From UBA12087 sp964370815 (GTDB lineage Bacteria; Chloroflexota; Anaerolineae; Anaerolineales; Villigracilaceae), in assembly GCA_964370815.1 (NCBI GenBank), contig CAYJKQ010000001.1:124001-188000 (forward strand): DNA of 64,000 nt, in the 5' to 3' direction. This document shows, piece by piece, positions 7,077 through 15,008 of this stretch. Position 1 is the first letter of the stretch. Every line of letters starts with the position of its first letter. The translations under genes were made by a program, and so were the position numbers. The notes under the pieces were generated by a model. The model had not been told where the DNA came from. It ran no database searches and saw only the letters and a program-made list of their open reading frames with translations.

Positions 7077-8729
7077 ATGTCAATCCGGAAAGAATATACC
7101 CGCTGGAAAGAAAAAAATTATCAAAAAGCGATCAGCAAATATCCTGAGCGGAAGAACAGGTTTGAAACCTCCTCAGGAATCGAAATTCCTGAGCTGGTAT
7201 TTCCAGCCGATGTCGAAACCAATTATCTTGGAAAGATTGGTTTTCCGGGGAATTACCCATACACACGCGGTGTTCAGCCGAGCATGTACCGTGGACGCTT
7301 GTGGACCATGCGCCAATATGCCGGTTATTCAAGTGCACAGGCTTCCAATCTACGCTACCGCTATCTATTGGAACAGGGGCAGACAGGTCTTTCAGTTGCT
7401 TTCGACCTGCCTACACAGATTGGATACGATGCAGATGACCCGATCGCTGAAGGCGAAGTTGGCAAGGTTGGCGTCTCAATATCATCCATTGAAGACATGT
7501 CCCAATTATTCGATCAAATTCCGCTCGGGAAGGTTTCAACCTCCATGACCATCAATGCTCCTGCTGCTATCCTACTGGCAATGTACATTGTGGTCGCCCG
7601 CCGGCAGGGTGTGGAAATGAGCGATCTGCGTGGCACAATTCAGAATGATATTTTAAAGGAATATATCGCCCGAGGGACTTATATTTTTCCTCCCGTACCA
7701 TCTCTGCGCCTGATAACAGATATATTTGAATTTTGTGCAAAAAATATTCCGGGTTGGAATACCATCTCCATTTCCGGCTACCATATCCGTGAGGCGGGTT
7801 CCACGGCAGTGCAGGAGGTAGCTTTTACCCTGGCGAACGCCATCGCATACATTGAAGCTGCCATTAAGACTGGTTTAGAGGTGGATGATTTTGCTCCGCA
7901 GTTGTCTTTCTTTTTCAATGCCCACAACAATCTGCTGGAGGAGGTTGCTAAATTCCGGGCAGCTCGTCGTATTTGGGCTGGCATCATGCAATCTCGATTT
8001 AAGGCACATAAATCTGCCAGTTTGCAACTGCGCTTTCATACCCAAACTGCAGGCTCGACATTAACCGCTCAACAGCCGGAGAATAATGTGGCGCGTGTAA
8101 CATTGCAGGCTCTTGCGGCTGTTTTGGGAGGGACTCAATCCCTGCACACCAATAGTATGGACGAAGCTCTTTGGCTTCCAACTGAGAAATCGGTACGTGT
8201 GGCGTTGCGCACTCAACAGATCATAGCTTACGAATCCGGAGTAGCCGATTCAATAGATCCACTGGCAGGTTCTTACCTGGTGGAGTATCTGACCGATGAA
8301 ATAGAGAAACAGGTGCTTGCCTATATTGACCGCATCGACCAGATGGGTGGTTCCCTTGCTGCCATTGAGAACGGCTTTATGCAAAATGAGATCCAGAATG
8401 CAGCATTTAATGCTCAAAAGGCTATTGAGAATAAAGAGCAGATCGTGGTAGGTGTAAACAAGTTTCAGATACAGGAGGAAATGAAGCTCGAACGCTTAAA
8501 AGCTGATCCGAATATCGAGATGGCACAAAAAGCCAGGTTAAGGGCTTTACGGGAAAAGCGCGATCCTGAACCAACCCGGCTGTTGATCGAAAAACTTCAG
8601 AATTTGGCGGAGGGGAAAGATAACTTAATGCCTGTCTTAATAGAATGTGTTGAGCACGATCTCAGTCTGGGAGAGATCTGCAATACATTGCGGAGTGTCT
8701 GGGGTGAGTATGTAGCTGAAGGGTTTTAA
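7077..8729 (+). CDS. mcmA: Methylmalonyl-CoA mutase, large (catalytic) subunit without B12 domain
   Basis: The 550-residue protein carries the mutase TIM-barrel hallmarks. These are the N-terminal FPGNYPYTRGVQPSMYRGRLWTMRQYAG region (about 58-85), RYLLEQGQTGLSVAFDLPTQIGYD (about 94-117), the SISGYHIREAGS stretch, and FRAARRIWAGIM. It interconverts methylmalonyl-CoA (R) and succinyl-CoA with adenosylcobalamin. The chain ends about where the catalytic domain does, so the cobalamin-binding domain must be a separate gene, which is not in this window. That two-piece architecture is known in archaea and many bacteria. The epimerase four genes downstream and the Na+-pump decarboxylase at 53-57 kb complete a methylmalonyl-CoA module. 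An AAGGAG site precedes the ATG. Confidence 0.93.
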   Translation: MSIRKEYTRWKEKNYQKAISKYPERKNRFETSSGIEIPELVFPADVETNYLGKIGFPGNYPYTRGVQPSMYRGRLWTMRQYAGYSSAQASNLRYRYLLEQGQTGLSVAFDLPTQIGYDADDPIAEGEVGKVGVSISSIEDMSQLFDQIPLGKVSTSMTINAPAAILLAMYIVVARRQGVEMSDLRGTIQNDILKEYIARGTYIFPPVPSLRLITDIFEFCAKNIPGWNTISISGYHIREAGSTAVQEVAFTLANAIAYIEAAIKTGLEVDDFAPQLSFFFNAHNNLLEEVAKFRAARRIWAGIMQSRFKAHKSASLQLRFHTQTAGSTLTAQQPENNVARVTLQALAAVLGGTQSLHTNSMDEALWLPTEKSVRVALRTQQIIAYESGVADSIDPLAGSYLVEYLTDEIEKQVLAYIDRIDQMGGSLAAIENGFMQNEIQNAAFNAQKAIENKEQIVVGVNKFQIQEEMKLERLKADPNIEMAQKARLRALREKRDPEPTRLLIEKLQNLAEGKDNLMPVLIECVEHDLSLGEICNTLRSVWGEYVAEGF

Positions 8730-8744
8730 TTTAATGGACAGCGA

Positions 8745-10388
8745 ATGAGAAAATTCGTTATTTTCGGTATTGTTGTTCTCCTTGTTAGTGCTTGCTCTTC
8801 TTGGAATGAACCAATACCAACCAAGAATAAGGAAAATGAAGGAACCTCAGGAATCACTCCTCAGGTGACTGTCTCTGCCGAATTTAATTCTCCTCAACAA
8901 TCGAGATCTTTGTGGATCTCTCCCGCAGTTCCATCCGTTTTGACACAAGCAGCAATTTCAAATGGCATCAAAATTGCATCCAACTATGAACAGGCAACCA
9001 TAAGGCTGGATGTTGACCATGACCAGGACGGGATCCAAGCTGGAAGCTCTACCTGGATCTATGCACTCGTGGCACCTTTCCCCACTTTGATGGATGGTGT
9101 CAGCATGGATGAGCTTATGAATGCCTGGACTGGTGATGCTGCCAGTTCATTGCTCCATACTCCGGTTTGGATGGAAGAATCCACCCTGGCAGCATTGACT
9201 GCCATCTGGGGAAATCCCAACCCGGCTTTTTTACTCAATATCGCCCATAAAGAGGAATTGTTGGATGCAGCCTGGAGTAAGCAACCCTCCTTTGCCATTA
9301 TTCCATTTGAAGACATCGAACCGCGTTGGAAGGTTATCAGTATTAACGGTCAATCGCCAATCCGCAAGGACTTTGATCCGTCCATCTATCCATTGAAAAT
9401 AGAATTTGGTTTAGCAGGAGAAAACGTTCAAAATATCGTTTTAAACTTACCTGAGATCAATCGTGACCCCGAGAAGATTACCATTCTTGTCATGACCGGA
9501 GTTACAGCCATGGTGCGGTACACAGCGCTGAAGATGGAACTCAACGGTCGTACCTACCCGGGAGAAGCCATCCGGGATTGGCTGGTGCAGGCGGATATTA
9601 CGCATATCAGCAATGAAATTCCATTTTCGCCGGATTGTCCTTATCCGAAAGCATATAATGATTCCTTGATCTTTTGCAGCAATCCATTGAACATTGAACT
9701 TTTGGATTATATCGGCACGGATATTGTGGAGTTGACAGGTAATCACTTTCAGGATTGGGGCTCGCAAGCAACCCTGTATACACTGGACATGTATATTCAG
9801 CACAACTTGCCTTATTTTGGGGGAGGTGCCAACCTGGAGGATGCCCGTAAATCAATCATCTTGGAGCATAATGGCAACAAACTTGCCTTCATTGGCTGCA
9901 ATCCAGCCGGACCAGATTTTGCATGGGCGACCGAAACAGAACCCGGAGCATCACGTTGTGAGTGGAGCTGGGTGAAAGCTGAGGTGGACCGTCTGCGTTC
10001 GGAAGGTTATTTGCCGATCATGACCTTTCAATATTTTGAAAGCTATGGTGTATACCCGGGAACGGAGCAAATGGCTGATTTTCGCATGATGGCAGATGCA
10101 GGAGCTTTGATCGTGAGTGGCAGTCAGGCTCACCTTCCTAAGACAATGGAATTTCATAACGGAAGTTTTATCCATTATGGCCTGGGAAATTTATTCTTCG
10201 ATCAGATGGACTTTCCTGTTGTCGGTACACGACGGGAATTTATCGATCGGCATGTGATTTATAATGGTAAATATATTAATACTGAATTATTAACCGCCCT
10301 GCTGGAGGATTATTCCCGTCCGAGACCCATGACAGAAACGGAAAGAGCCTTATTTCTTAATGACATATTTGAAGCCAGCGGGTGGTAA
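8745..10388 (+). CDS. CapA-family lipoprotein (poly-gamma-glutamate synthesis-type metallophosphatase fold)
   Basis: The 547-residue protein begins with a lipoprotein signal, MRKFVIFGIVVLLVSAC, with lipidation expected at C17. The second half shows the CapA pattern in order: a degenerate first motif VMTGVTAMVR, SNEIPF, a variant NxH block in ELTGNHFQDWG, GGGANLEDARKS, and SGSQAHLPKTMEF followed by IHYGLGNLFFDQ. CapA proteins have a calcineurin-like fold and act outside the cell in polymer synthesis or envelope maintenance. The first half (about residues 30-240) has no clear match but resembles a ligand-binding module. Several usual metal ligands look altered, so catalysis is uncertain. It starts 15 bases after the mutase stop, suggesting cotranscription without obvious functional link. 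Confidence 0.8.
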   Translation: MRKFVIFGIVVLLVSACSSWNEPIPTKNKENEGTSGITPQVTVSAEFNSPQQSRSLWISPAVPSVLTQAAISNGIKIASNYEQATIRLDVDHDQDGIQAGSSTWIYALVAPFPTLMDGVSMDELMNAWTGDAASSLLHTPVWMEESTLAALTAIWGNPNPAFLLNIAHKEELLDAAWSKQPSFAIIPFEDIEPRWKVISINGQSPIRKDFDPSIYPLKIEFGLAGENVQNIVLNLPEINRDPEKITILVMTGVTAMVRYTALKMELNGRTYPGEAIRDWLVQADITHISNEIPFSPDCPYPKAYNDSLIFCSNPLNIELLDYIGTDIVELTGNHFQDWGSQATLYTLDMYIQHNLPYFGGGANLEDARKSIILEHNGNKLAFIGCNPAGPDFAWATETEPGASRCEWSWVKAEVDRLRSEGYLPIMTFQYFESYGVYPGTEQMADFRMMADAGALIVSGSQAHLPKTMEFHNGSFIHYGLGNLFFDQMDFPVVGTRREFIDRHVIYNGKYINTELLTALLEDYSRPRPMTETERALFLNDIFEASGW

Positions 10389-10409
10389 GTGAAAAAAATA
10401 GGAGTTGAC

Positions 10410-10904
10410 ATGGCAAAGATCGATGATCTCGTGGAAGAATTTTTAGCGTTGAAAAAAATTGCGGTGGTAGGTGTTTCAGACAAGCGTGAAACAGGTTGCA
10501 ATTTAAATTATCAAAAGTTTAAAGGCACCGGATATAAGGTATTTGCTGTCAATCCTCGTTTGAATATGTTTGAGGGTGATGCCTGCTATCCTGATCTGAA
10601 ATCCATACCCGAGAAACCGGACGGTGTATTCATCCTTGCCAGCCCAAGGGTCACTGACCAAATTGTACAGGAATGTGTGGATCTGGGCATTAAGCATGTC
10701 TGGATGCACTGCATGATGGGTACCCGCCCTGGTCTGGTGGAAAAAATGACCAGCGTTTCACAGGAAGCGGTCACCATGTGTCGGGAGAACGGGATTCATG
10801 TCATTCCTGGCTCCTGTCCAAACCAATTTCTAAAACCTGATATTGGTCATGGGGCGATGCGCATTCTGTGGCGTTTATTTGGTTTTATGACTGTACCTGA
10901 ATGA
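10410..10904 (+). CDS. CoA-binding (YccU-type) protein
   Basis: The start at 10410 is preferred to a GTG at 10389 because AGGAG lies five bases before it. The 164-residue chain is one CoA-binding Rossmann domain. KKIAVVGVSDKRETGCNL near residue 15 is the nucleotide loop, followed by YKVFAVNPRL, DACYPDLKSIPEKPDGVFILASP and IKHVWMHCMMG. A short Cys-containing tail (VIPGSCPNQFLKP) follows. Stand-alone proteins of this family bind CoA or an acyl-CoA but have no agreed reaction. Its place between CoA-mutase and epimerase genes is suggestive but may be chance. Confidence 0.85.
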   Translation: MAKIDDLVEEFLALKKIAVVGVSDKRETGCNLNYQKFKGTGYKVFAVNPRLNMFEGDACYPDLKSIPEKPDGVFILASPRVTDQIVQECVDLGIKHVWMHCMMGTRPGLVEKMTSVSQEAVTMCRENGIHVIPGSCPNQFLKPDIGHGAMRILWRLFGFMTVPE

Positions 10905-10916
10905 CAACAGGAGAGC

Positions 10917-11429
10917 ATGGAGATCACCTTTCGCGGCAAATACAACAAAGAATTGTTTTTTAAATCTGTCCGTCTTGCTAACCAGCCTGCCCGTAGCCAG
11001 AGATTCTTACAACCTTTAATGTTGGTATTTGTTGCCGTGGCTTTAGTTGTCCTTGTGGTTCGCCTGGTCAGCTCCGGTGACCTGTTAGGGAACGCCAGTT
11101 ACATCGCAGTCATCATGATCGCAGGCAGTTTCGTGGCGCGAGCGTACATGTTGCCATACCTGGCAGCTCGAAAACTTTGGGAAAACCCGTCTGTTCAAGC
11201 GGAATTGATTGGGAGTGTTACCCAGAAAGGGATCACTTATTCCTTGAAACAAGGGCAGAATGAGATGCCCTGGAGCCGATTCCGCCGCATCAGAAGAGTG
11301 ACAGGATTAACCACCCTGGTTGCCCGCGATGGGCTGCTGGTGATCTTTCCAAGGCACTTCTTTAGATCAGATCATGATTGGCAGAAATTCAACCAGCTTG
11401 TGGACACCAGTATTATTGCAATAAAATGA
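10917..11429 (+). CDS. YcxB-like membrane protein
   Basis: A 170-residue protein with two membrane helices at about residues 38-57 and 64-85, preceded by a short cytoplasmic N-terminus (MEITFRGKYNKELF). The soluble C-terminal half reads ITYSLKQGQNEMPWSRFRRIRR and LLVIFPRHFF, the pattern of YcxB-like C-terminal domains. Function is unknown. An AGGAGAG site precedes the ATG, which is 12 bases after the CoA-binding gene's stop, so it belongs to the same transcription unit. Confidence 0.65.
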   Translation: MEITFRGKYNKELFFKSVRLANQPARSQRFLQPLMLVFVAVALVVLVVRLVSSGDLLGNASYIAVIMIAGSFVARAYMLPYLAARKLWENPSVQAELIGSVTQKGITYSLKQGQNEMPWSRFRRIRRVTGLTTLVARDGLLVIFPRHFFRSDHDWQKFNQLVDTSIIAIK

Positions 11430-11504
11430 GCTGTAATTCGCAACCGGTATTCCTGCATAATGAAAGAATGCATTTTTTAAAGCATATTGGAAAATGGAAG
11501 AAAC

Positions 11505-11918
11505 ATGTCAAATATAAAAAAAATTCATCATGTAGCCATGGTCGTGGAAGATATTGAAAGATCACTGGAATTCTGGCGGGATGCGATGGGTATATCCCTG
11601 GGTCAGATCAAAGATGTCCCAGGGGAAAAAGCACGCATCGCTTTCCTTCCGATAGGGGAGGCTGAACTTGAATTGGTCCAGCCAGTTGACAGCGATTCGG
11701 GTCTTGCAAAATACTTGCAGAAACGCGGACAGGGCATGCACCATATTTGCATACAGGTGGATGGGATCGAGACCATACTGGCACAATTAAAAAGCCGGGG
11801 AGTACACATGATTAATGAAAGTGCGATCTCAGGAGATGCTGGAAAATTATATGCTTTCATCCACCCTGAATCGACAGGGGGTGTGTTGGTGGAATTGTAC
11901 GAATTGCCAAAAAGCTGA
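11505..11918 (+). CDS. mce: Methylmalonyl-CoA epimerase
   Basis: The ATG at 11505 has a GGAAG site; an in-frame TTG at 11487 is less likely. The 137-residue protein is a vicinal-oxygen-chelate (glyoxalase) fold enzyme. It has HHVAMVVEDIERSLEFWRDAMG at the N-terminus (metal His in HHVA), then IAFLPIGEAELELVQPV, GQGMHHICIQVDGI (second metal His), and TGGVLVELYEL (the closing Glu ligand). It interconverts (S)- and (R)-methylmalonyl-CoA, linking the decarboxylase or carboxylase stereoisomer to the mutase. Its proximity to the mutase gene (7.1-8.7 kb) supports this assignment over other glyoxalase-fold enzymes. Confidence 0.9.
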   Translation: MSNIKKIHHVAMVVEDIERSLEFWRDAMGISLGQIKDVPGEKARIAFLPIGEAELELVQPVDSDSGLAKYLQKRGQGMHHICIQVDGIETILAQLKSRGVHMINESAISGDAGKLYAFIHPESTGGVLVELYELPKS

Positions 11919-11948
11919 ATTTTGTTAGAGACTTATAATGATTCAAAG

Positions 11949-11975
11949 CACATCCTCCGTTTTGCGGGGGATGTG
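11949..11975 (+). terminator. Stem-loop between epimerase and tilS
   Basis: CACATCCTCCG at 11949-11959 pairs with CGGGGGATGTG at 11965-11975 (one G-T wobble), with a five-base loop. It is followed by only a short T-run (GTTTAA), so it may be a weak terminator or an mRNA-end stabiliser for the epimerase. It contains the possible tilS start codon at 11971, which argues for the later start at 11989. Confidence 0.5.
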
Positions 11976-11988
11976 GTTTAATGAGAGC

Positions 11989-13437
11989 ATGTTGGATAAA
12001 CTGGATTACTTTTTCGAGCAGGAATGTGAAGGTCTCAACCTGGATCTTATCCTGGTGGGTGTATCCGGAGGTCCGGATAGCCTGTGTCTTTTGGATGTTT
12101 TGGTAAAGACTCATAGACCTGTCATCGTGGCTCATTTCAACCACCAGCTAAGACTAGAATCCGACCAGGAAGCTGAGCATGTCAAACATCTGGCTCAACA
12201 TTATGGTTTGCCTTTTGTCAGTGCCAGCCTGGATGTCAAGGCTTTCGCCAGCGAAAATAATTTTTCCATAGAAGAGGCTGCCCGCAAATTACGCTACCGG
12301 TTTTTATTTGCCCAGGCTAACAAACTTGGCGCAAAGGTCATTGCAGTTGCCCACCACGCTGATGATCAGGTGGAAACCGTGCTGATGCACTTATTACGTG
12401 GTGCAGGGTTGAGTGGTTTGAAAGGCATGGCTGCGGTTACCCTTTTGCCTGAATTCGATCCTGAGATCCGATTGATCCGCCCATTGTTGCGAACCTGGCG
12501 CAAGGACATAGAGCTTTATTGCGAGACCCATAAACTAGAAACCGTTGAAGACCTGACCAATTTGGATCAAACCTATTTCCGTAACCGTCTGCGGCATAGT
12601 CTCATCCCCACTATGGAAACCTATAATCCGGGCTTTAAGCAGGCTTTGTTGCGCAGTTCTGAAAGCTTGAGCGGGGATTTTCAATTATTGATCGAAGTAA
12701 TGGATGATTTCTGGCAGCATTCAATTCTGGAAAGTGGAGATGGATTCCTGACATTTAACCATCCAGTTCTCCAGGCAGCTACTCCCGCCATGTTGCGGAA
12801 TCTTTTTCGGCGGTCTGCTGCGCAGCTTAATTCAGATCTGCGGGATATCAGTTTTGAGGCAGTCAAGCGTCTGGTCCAATTTACTAAAAACGGATCAGAA
12901 GTTTCACGGGAAATCGATTTTACGGATGGCAATCATGTCTTTATCGAAGGCGATAAACTATTTGTCGCCAGGCGTTCTGCTGAAATTCCAACTCCGGATT
13001 GGCCTCAGATTGGGCGACCCATGGAATTGAAAGTGGGTCAACCTCTTCTTTTGGGTACCAATTGGTGCCTCCAGGTTAAGGAAGATACAGGCATTAATCA
13101 TCTTGAATCGATTTTCACAAACAAGGATCCTTTCCAGGCTTGGATGGATGCAGACTTGATCCGTGGGGATTTGCAGGTTCGCAGCCATATTGATGGTGAT
13201 CGATTTCAACCCCTGGGAATGTTGGAAGGCAAGATTAAATTATCAGATTTTTTTATTAATGAAAAATTACCCGTTCGGGGGCGCAGGTCCTGGCCATTGG
13301 TCTGCCTGGATAATGAAATTCTATGGATACCGGGATATCGTTCCGCTCACCCGTTCCGTGTGACAGGCTCAACTCGCAGGATCTTTTATTTTAAATTGAA
13401 CAAAACATCATCTGAGGAAAATAGGGAAATTAAATAA
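11989..13437 (+). CDS. tilS: tRNA(Ile)-lysidine synthase
   Basis: The protein shows the N-type ATP-pyrophosphatase loop VGVSGGPDSLCLL near residue 24, AHFNHQLRLESDQEAEH, the AHHADDQVETVLMHLLRGAGLSGLKGM block, and DLTNLDQTYFRNRLRHSLIPTM. These are diagnostic of TilS, which attaches lysine to C34 of tRNA-Ile2 so that it reads AUA. The C-terminal half (DRFQPLGM, KLSDFFINEKLPVRGRRSWPL, IPGYR) is the TilS C-terminal domain. The start at 11989 has a nearby GAGAG and avoids the hairpin upstream; starts at 11938 or 11971 remain possible. From 11989 it is 482 residues, normal for the family. It is an essential cytoplasmic enzyme. Confidence 0.93.
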   Translation: MLDKLDYFFEQECEGLNLDLILVGVSGGPDSLCLLDVLVKTHRPVIVAHFNHQLRLESDQEAEHVKHLAQHYGLPFVSASLDVKAFASENNFSIEEAARKLRYRFLFAQANKLGAKVIAVAHHADDQVETVLMHLLRGAGLSGLKGMAAVTLLPEFDPEIRLIRPLLRTWRKDIELYCETHKLETVEDLTNLDQTYFRNRLRHSLIPTMETYNPGFKQALLRSSESLSGDFQLLIEVMDDFWQHSILESGDGFLTFNHPVLQAATPAMLRNLFRRSAAQLNSDLRDISFEAVKRLVQFTKNGSEVSREIDFTDGNHVFIEGDKLFVARRSAEIPTPDWPQIGRPMELKVGQPLLLGTNWCLQVKEDTGINHLESIFTNKDPFQAWMDADLIRGDLQVRSHIDGDRFQPLGMLEGKIKLSDFFINEKLPVRGRRSWPLVCLDNEILWIPGYRSAHPFRVTGSTRRIFYFKLNKTSSEENREIK

Positions 13438-13535
13438 ATACCACCATCCCAAAAGTTTGGGTAAAATGAAAGCTTGTCCATTGAAACCCACAGGAGGGAT
13501 TACCGATTCGAGTAAATTTATTTTGGATAATTTAA

Positions 13536-13567
13536 GTGAGTAATTACATGCAACTGTAATTACTCAC
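13536..13567. terminator. Perfect 13-bp inverted repeat between convergent genes
   Basis: GTGAGTAATTACA (13536-13548) and TGTAATTACTCAC (13555-13567) form a perfect 13-bp stem with a six-base loop. It sits between tilS (plus) and the recombinase-like gene (minus), so a bidirectional terminator is likely. Neither side has a long T-run. Confidence 0.6.
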
Positions 13568-13648
13568 ATTTGGGAACATAAATGGATTAATTCTCCCGGA
13601 TTAATTCCGAACAAACATTAATGAGGTATGTTAATGACTATCCAGGTT

Positions 13649-14542
13649 TCATTCCAATTGGTGCAATTTATTCTGAATCTCACGCCATTGGATTTTTGAA
13701 ATACCCAACTTCTGCCTTATCTTGTCTGGTTCGACATTATTAGATATATCGATCAGTGAAGAAGTCCAGCGGCACATATCGAAAGACAGGTGTTTTTCCA
13801 GACCAGCTTCCTGGCCGATGTCCTCCAGCAGGTATTCAAGGCGGCGGGGTGACCAGGGGAATAGTTGGTCGACAGGATCGTATTGCTGTAGATATTCATC
13901 ATAGACCATCAACCACTCTTCCGACAGGTTGATCTTGCGTTCTTTATAACGATTGGCAGGACTGGCATAACGTATGAAAACGAGCGGACCTTCAGGGGCG
14001 GCGCGGTCGATGTGATTGATGTGTATTCCCAGGCATTCACTTTTCTTAATACCCGTATCCAAGAGCAGAGAAAGCAACAAGAAAGGACGGGCGTCCGGTT
14101 TGGCAAGACGACGATAGCGGTCAGCCGCCAGTAGGACCGCGCTTACTTCCTCATCTGATAATACTTGTGGCAGGGGACTGATAACCGAGCGTTGAAGAAC
14201 CTTTTCAGCTGGATTGATGACAAGGACACCACCTGTTTGTAACCAGCGGAAGAATGATTTGATGGAAGTGATCCGCCTTGCCAGTGATTTTGGGGAACAC
14301 GGAATACCGCGTCCTTTTTCCAGCCAACTTAAGAAATTATTCAGGTCACTGGTGGTAATAGCTCCCAGAGTGCGGTCCGGAGGCAGATAATCTGCCAGAA
14401 GACGAACGTCTGAAAGGAAAGCCTTTATGGTATGAGGTGACCGCCCCTGGTCGTACATATACATTTCCCATGCATTTAGAGTTGGGATCAGGGCAGTCTG
14501 ACCAGTCAGATGACCAACGATCGTTTTTGAGGTATCAGCCAT
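13649..14542 (-). CDS. Degenerate tyrosine-recombinase-fold (XerC/D-like) protein
   Basis: The start at 14542 has GGAGG eight bases upstream (an in-frame TTG at 14557 lacks one). The 297-residue chain has a SAM-like core-binding N-domain (WEMYMYDQGRSPHTIKAFLSDVRLL) and a phage-integrase C-domain. Catalytic positions are altered. The first Arg block reads TGIKKSECLGI where Xer has TGLRxSE, the HxxRH box reads DMCRW, and the LGHxxxxTTQxY block reads LGISKIQWREIQ with no tyrosine. It probably still binds DNA but should not cut it. A perfect spaced inverted repeat 50 bases upstream is a plausible binding site. There is no mobile-element context. Confidence 0.8.
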   Translation of the reverse strand: MADTSKTIVGHLTGQTALIPTLNAWEMYMYDQGRSPHTIKAFLSDVRLLADYLPPDRTLGAITTSDLNNFLSWLEKGRGIPCSPKSLARRITSIKSFFRWLQTGGVLVINPAEKVLQRSVISPLPQVLSDEEVSAVLLAADRYRRLAKPDARPFLLLSLLLDTGIKKSECLGIHINHIDRAAPEGPLVFIRYASPANRYKERKINLSEEWLMVYDEYLQQYDPVDQLFPWSPRRLEYLLEDIGQEAGLEKHLSFDMCRWTSSLIDISNNVEPDKIRQKLGISKIQWREIQNKLHQLE

Positions 14543-15008
14543 GTGGAATTCCTCCAATAATTATATATAATGTGCGCACAGATCCAGTGTCTTCGTATAG
14601 TTTAACCCAAATCTATACGAAAGTCAAACTTTCTGGGTCGATAATACGGTGGGTCAAGAGGGTCTTTTTATGTCCGTATCCACACAAAACTAGAAAACTC
14701 CATGAGATTCTTTGTGACAAACCATCTTGATCATTACTAAAGAATTTCGGTACGATCGTATTTTTCACCAAACCGGATGGATTTCACGTTCTGTACATTG
14801 GTTCAGATTGGAAATAATTTTTCTTATTGTTGTTTCCCCCATTCCATGTTAATTGAAGAATATTAAATTGTTAAGATACAAGATCAATCTGATTGAAATT
14901 TAGATAAAGATCTAGCCTTAGAAAGAGTATATAATTCGCAGGAGCGCAGGGTTGTAAACGGGAGGCTGTGGCAGTATTTGAAAACCCCAGGATTGCCATT
15001 CTTTAATT
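14543..15008. other. Intergenic region with loxP-like inverted repeat
   Basis: This 466-base stretch lies between the minus-strand recombinase-like gene and the end of the minus-strand LCP gene. It holds no credible gene. Besides the inverted repeat at 14592-14621 there is a TATAAT-like element near 14931 with GGAG-like sequence downstream, but no open frame follows it on the plus strand. The recombinase-like gene's promoter must lie here. Confidence 0.4.
14592..14621. promoter_or_regulatory. Spaced perfect inverted repeat upstream of recombinase-like gene
   Basis: TTCGTATAG (14592-14600) and CTATACGAA (14613-14621) are perfect inverted arms separated by 12 bases. With the preceding C, the left arm contains CTTCGTATA, which also occurs in the arms of phage P1 loxP; the spacing differs. 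It lies 50 bases upstream of the start of the tyrosine-recombinase-fold gene. It may be an operator or binding site for that protein. The similarity to loxP may be coincidence. Confidence 0.5.

Noticed and set aside
13649..14621. Integrated mobile element
   Set aside because: A recombinase-fold gene and an inverted repeat are present, but there are no direct repeats, cargo or tRNA target, and the catalytic residues are missing.
14925..14975. Promoter-like TATAAT and GGAG elements on the plus strand
   Set aside because: No open frame follows on the plus strand, and the region is the tail end of a minus-strand unit.
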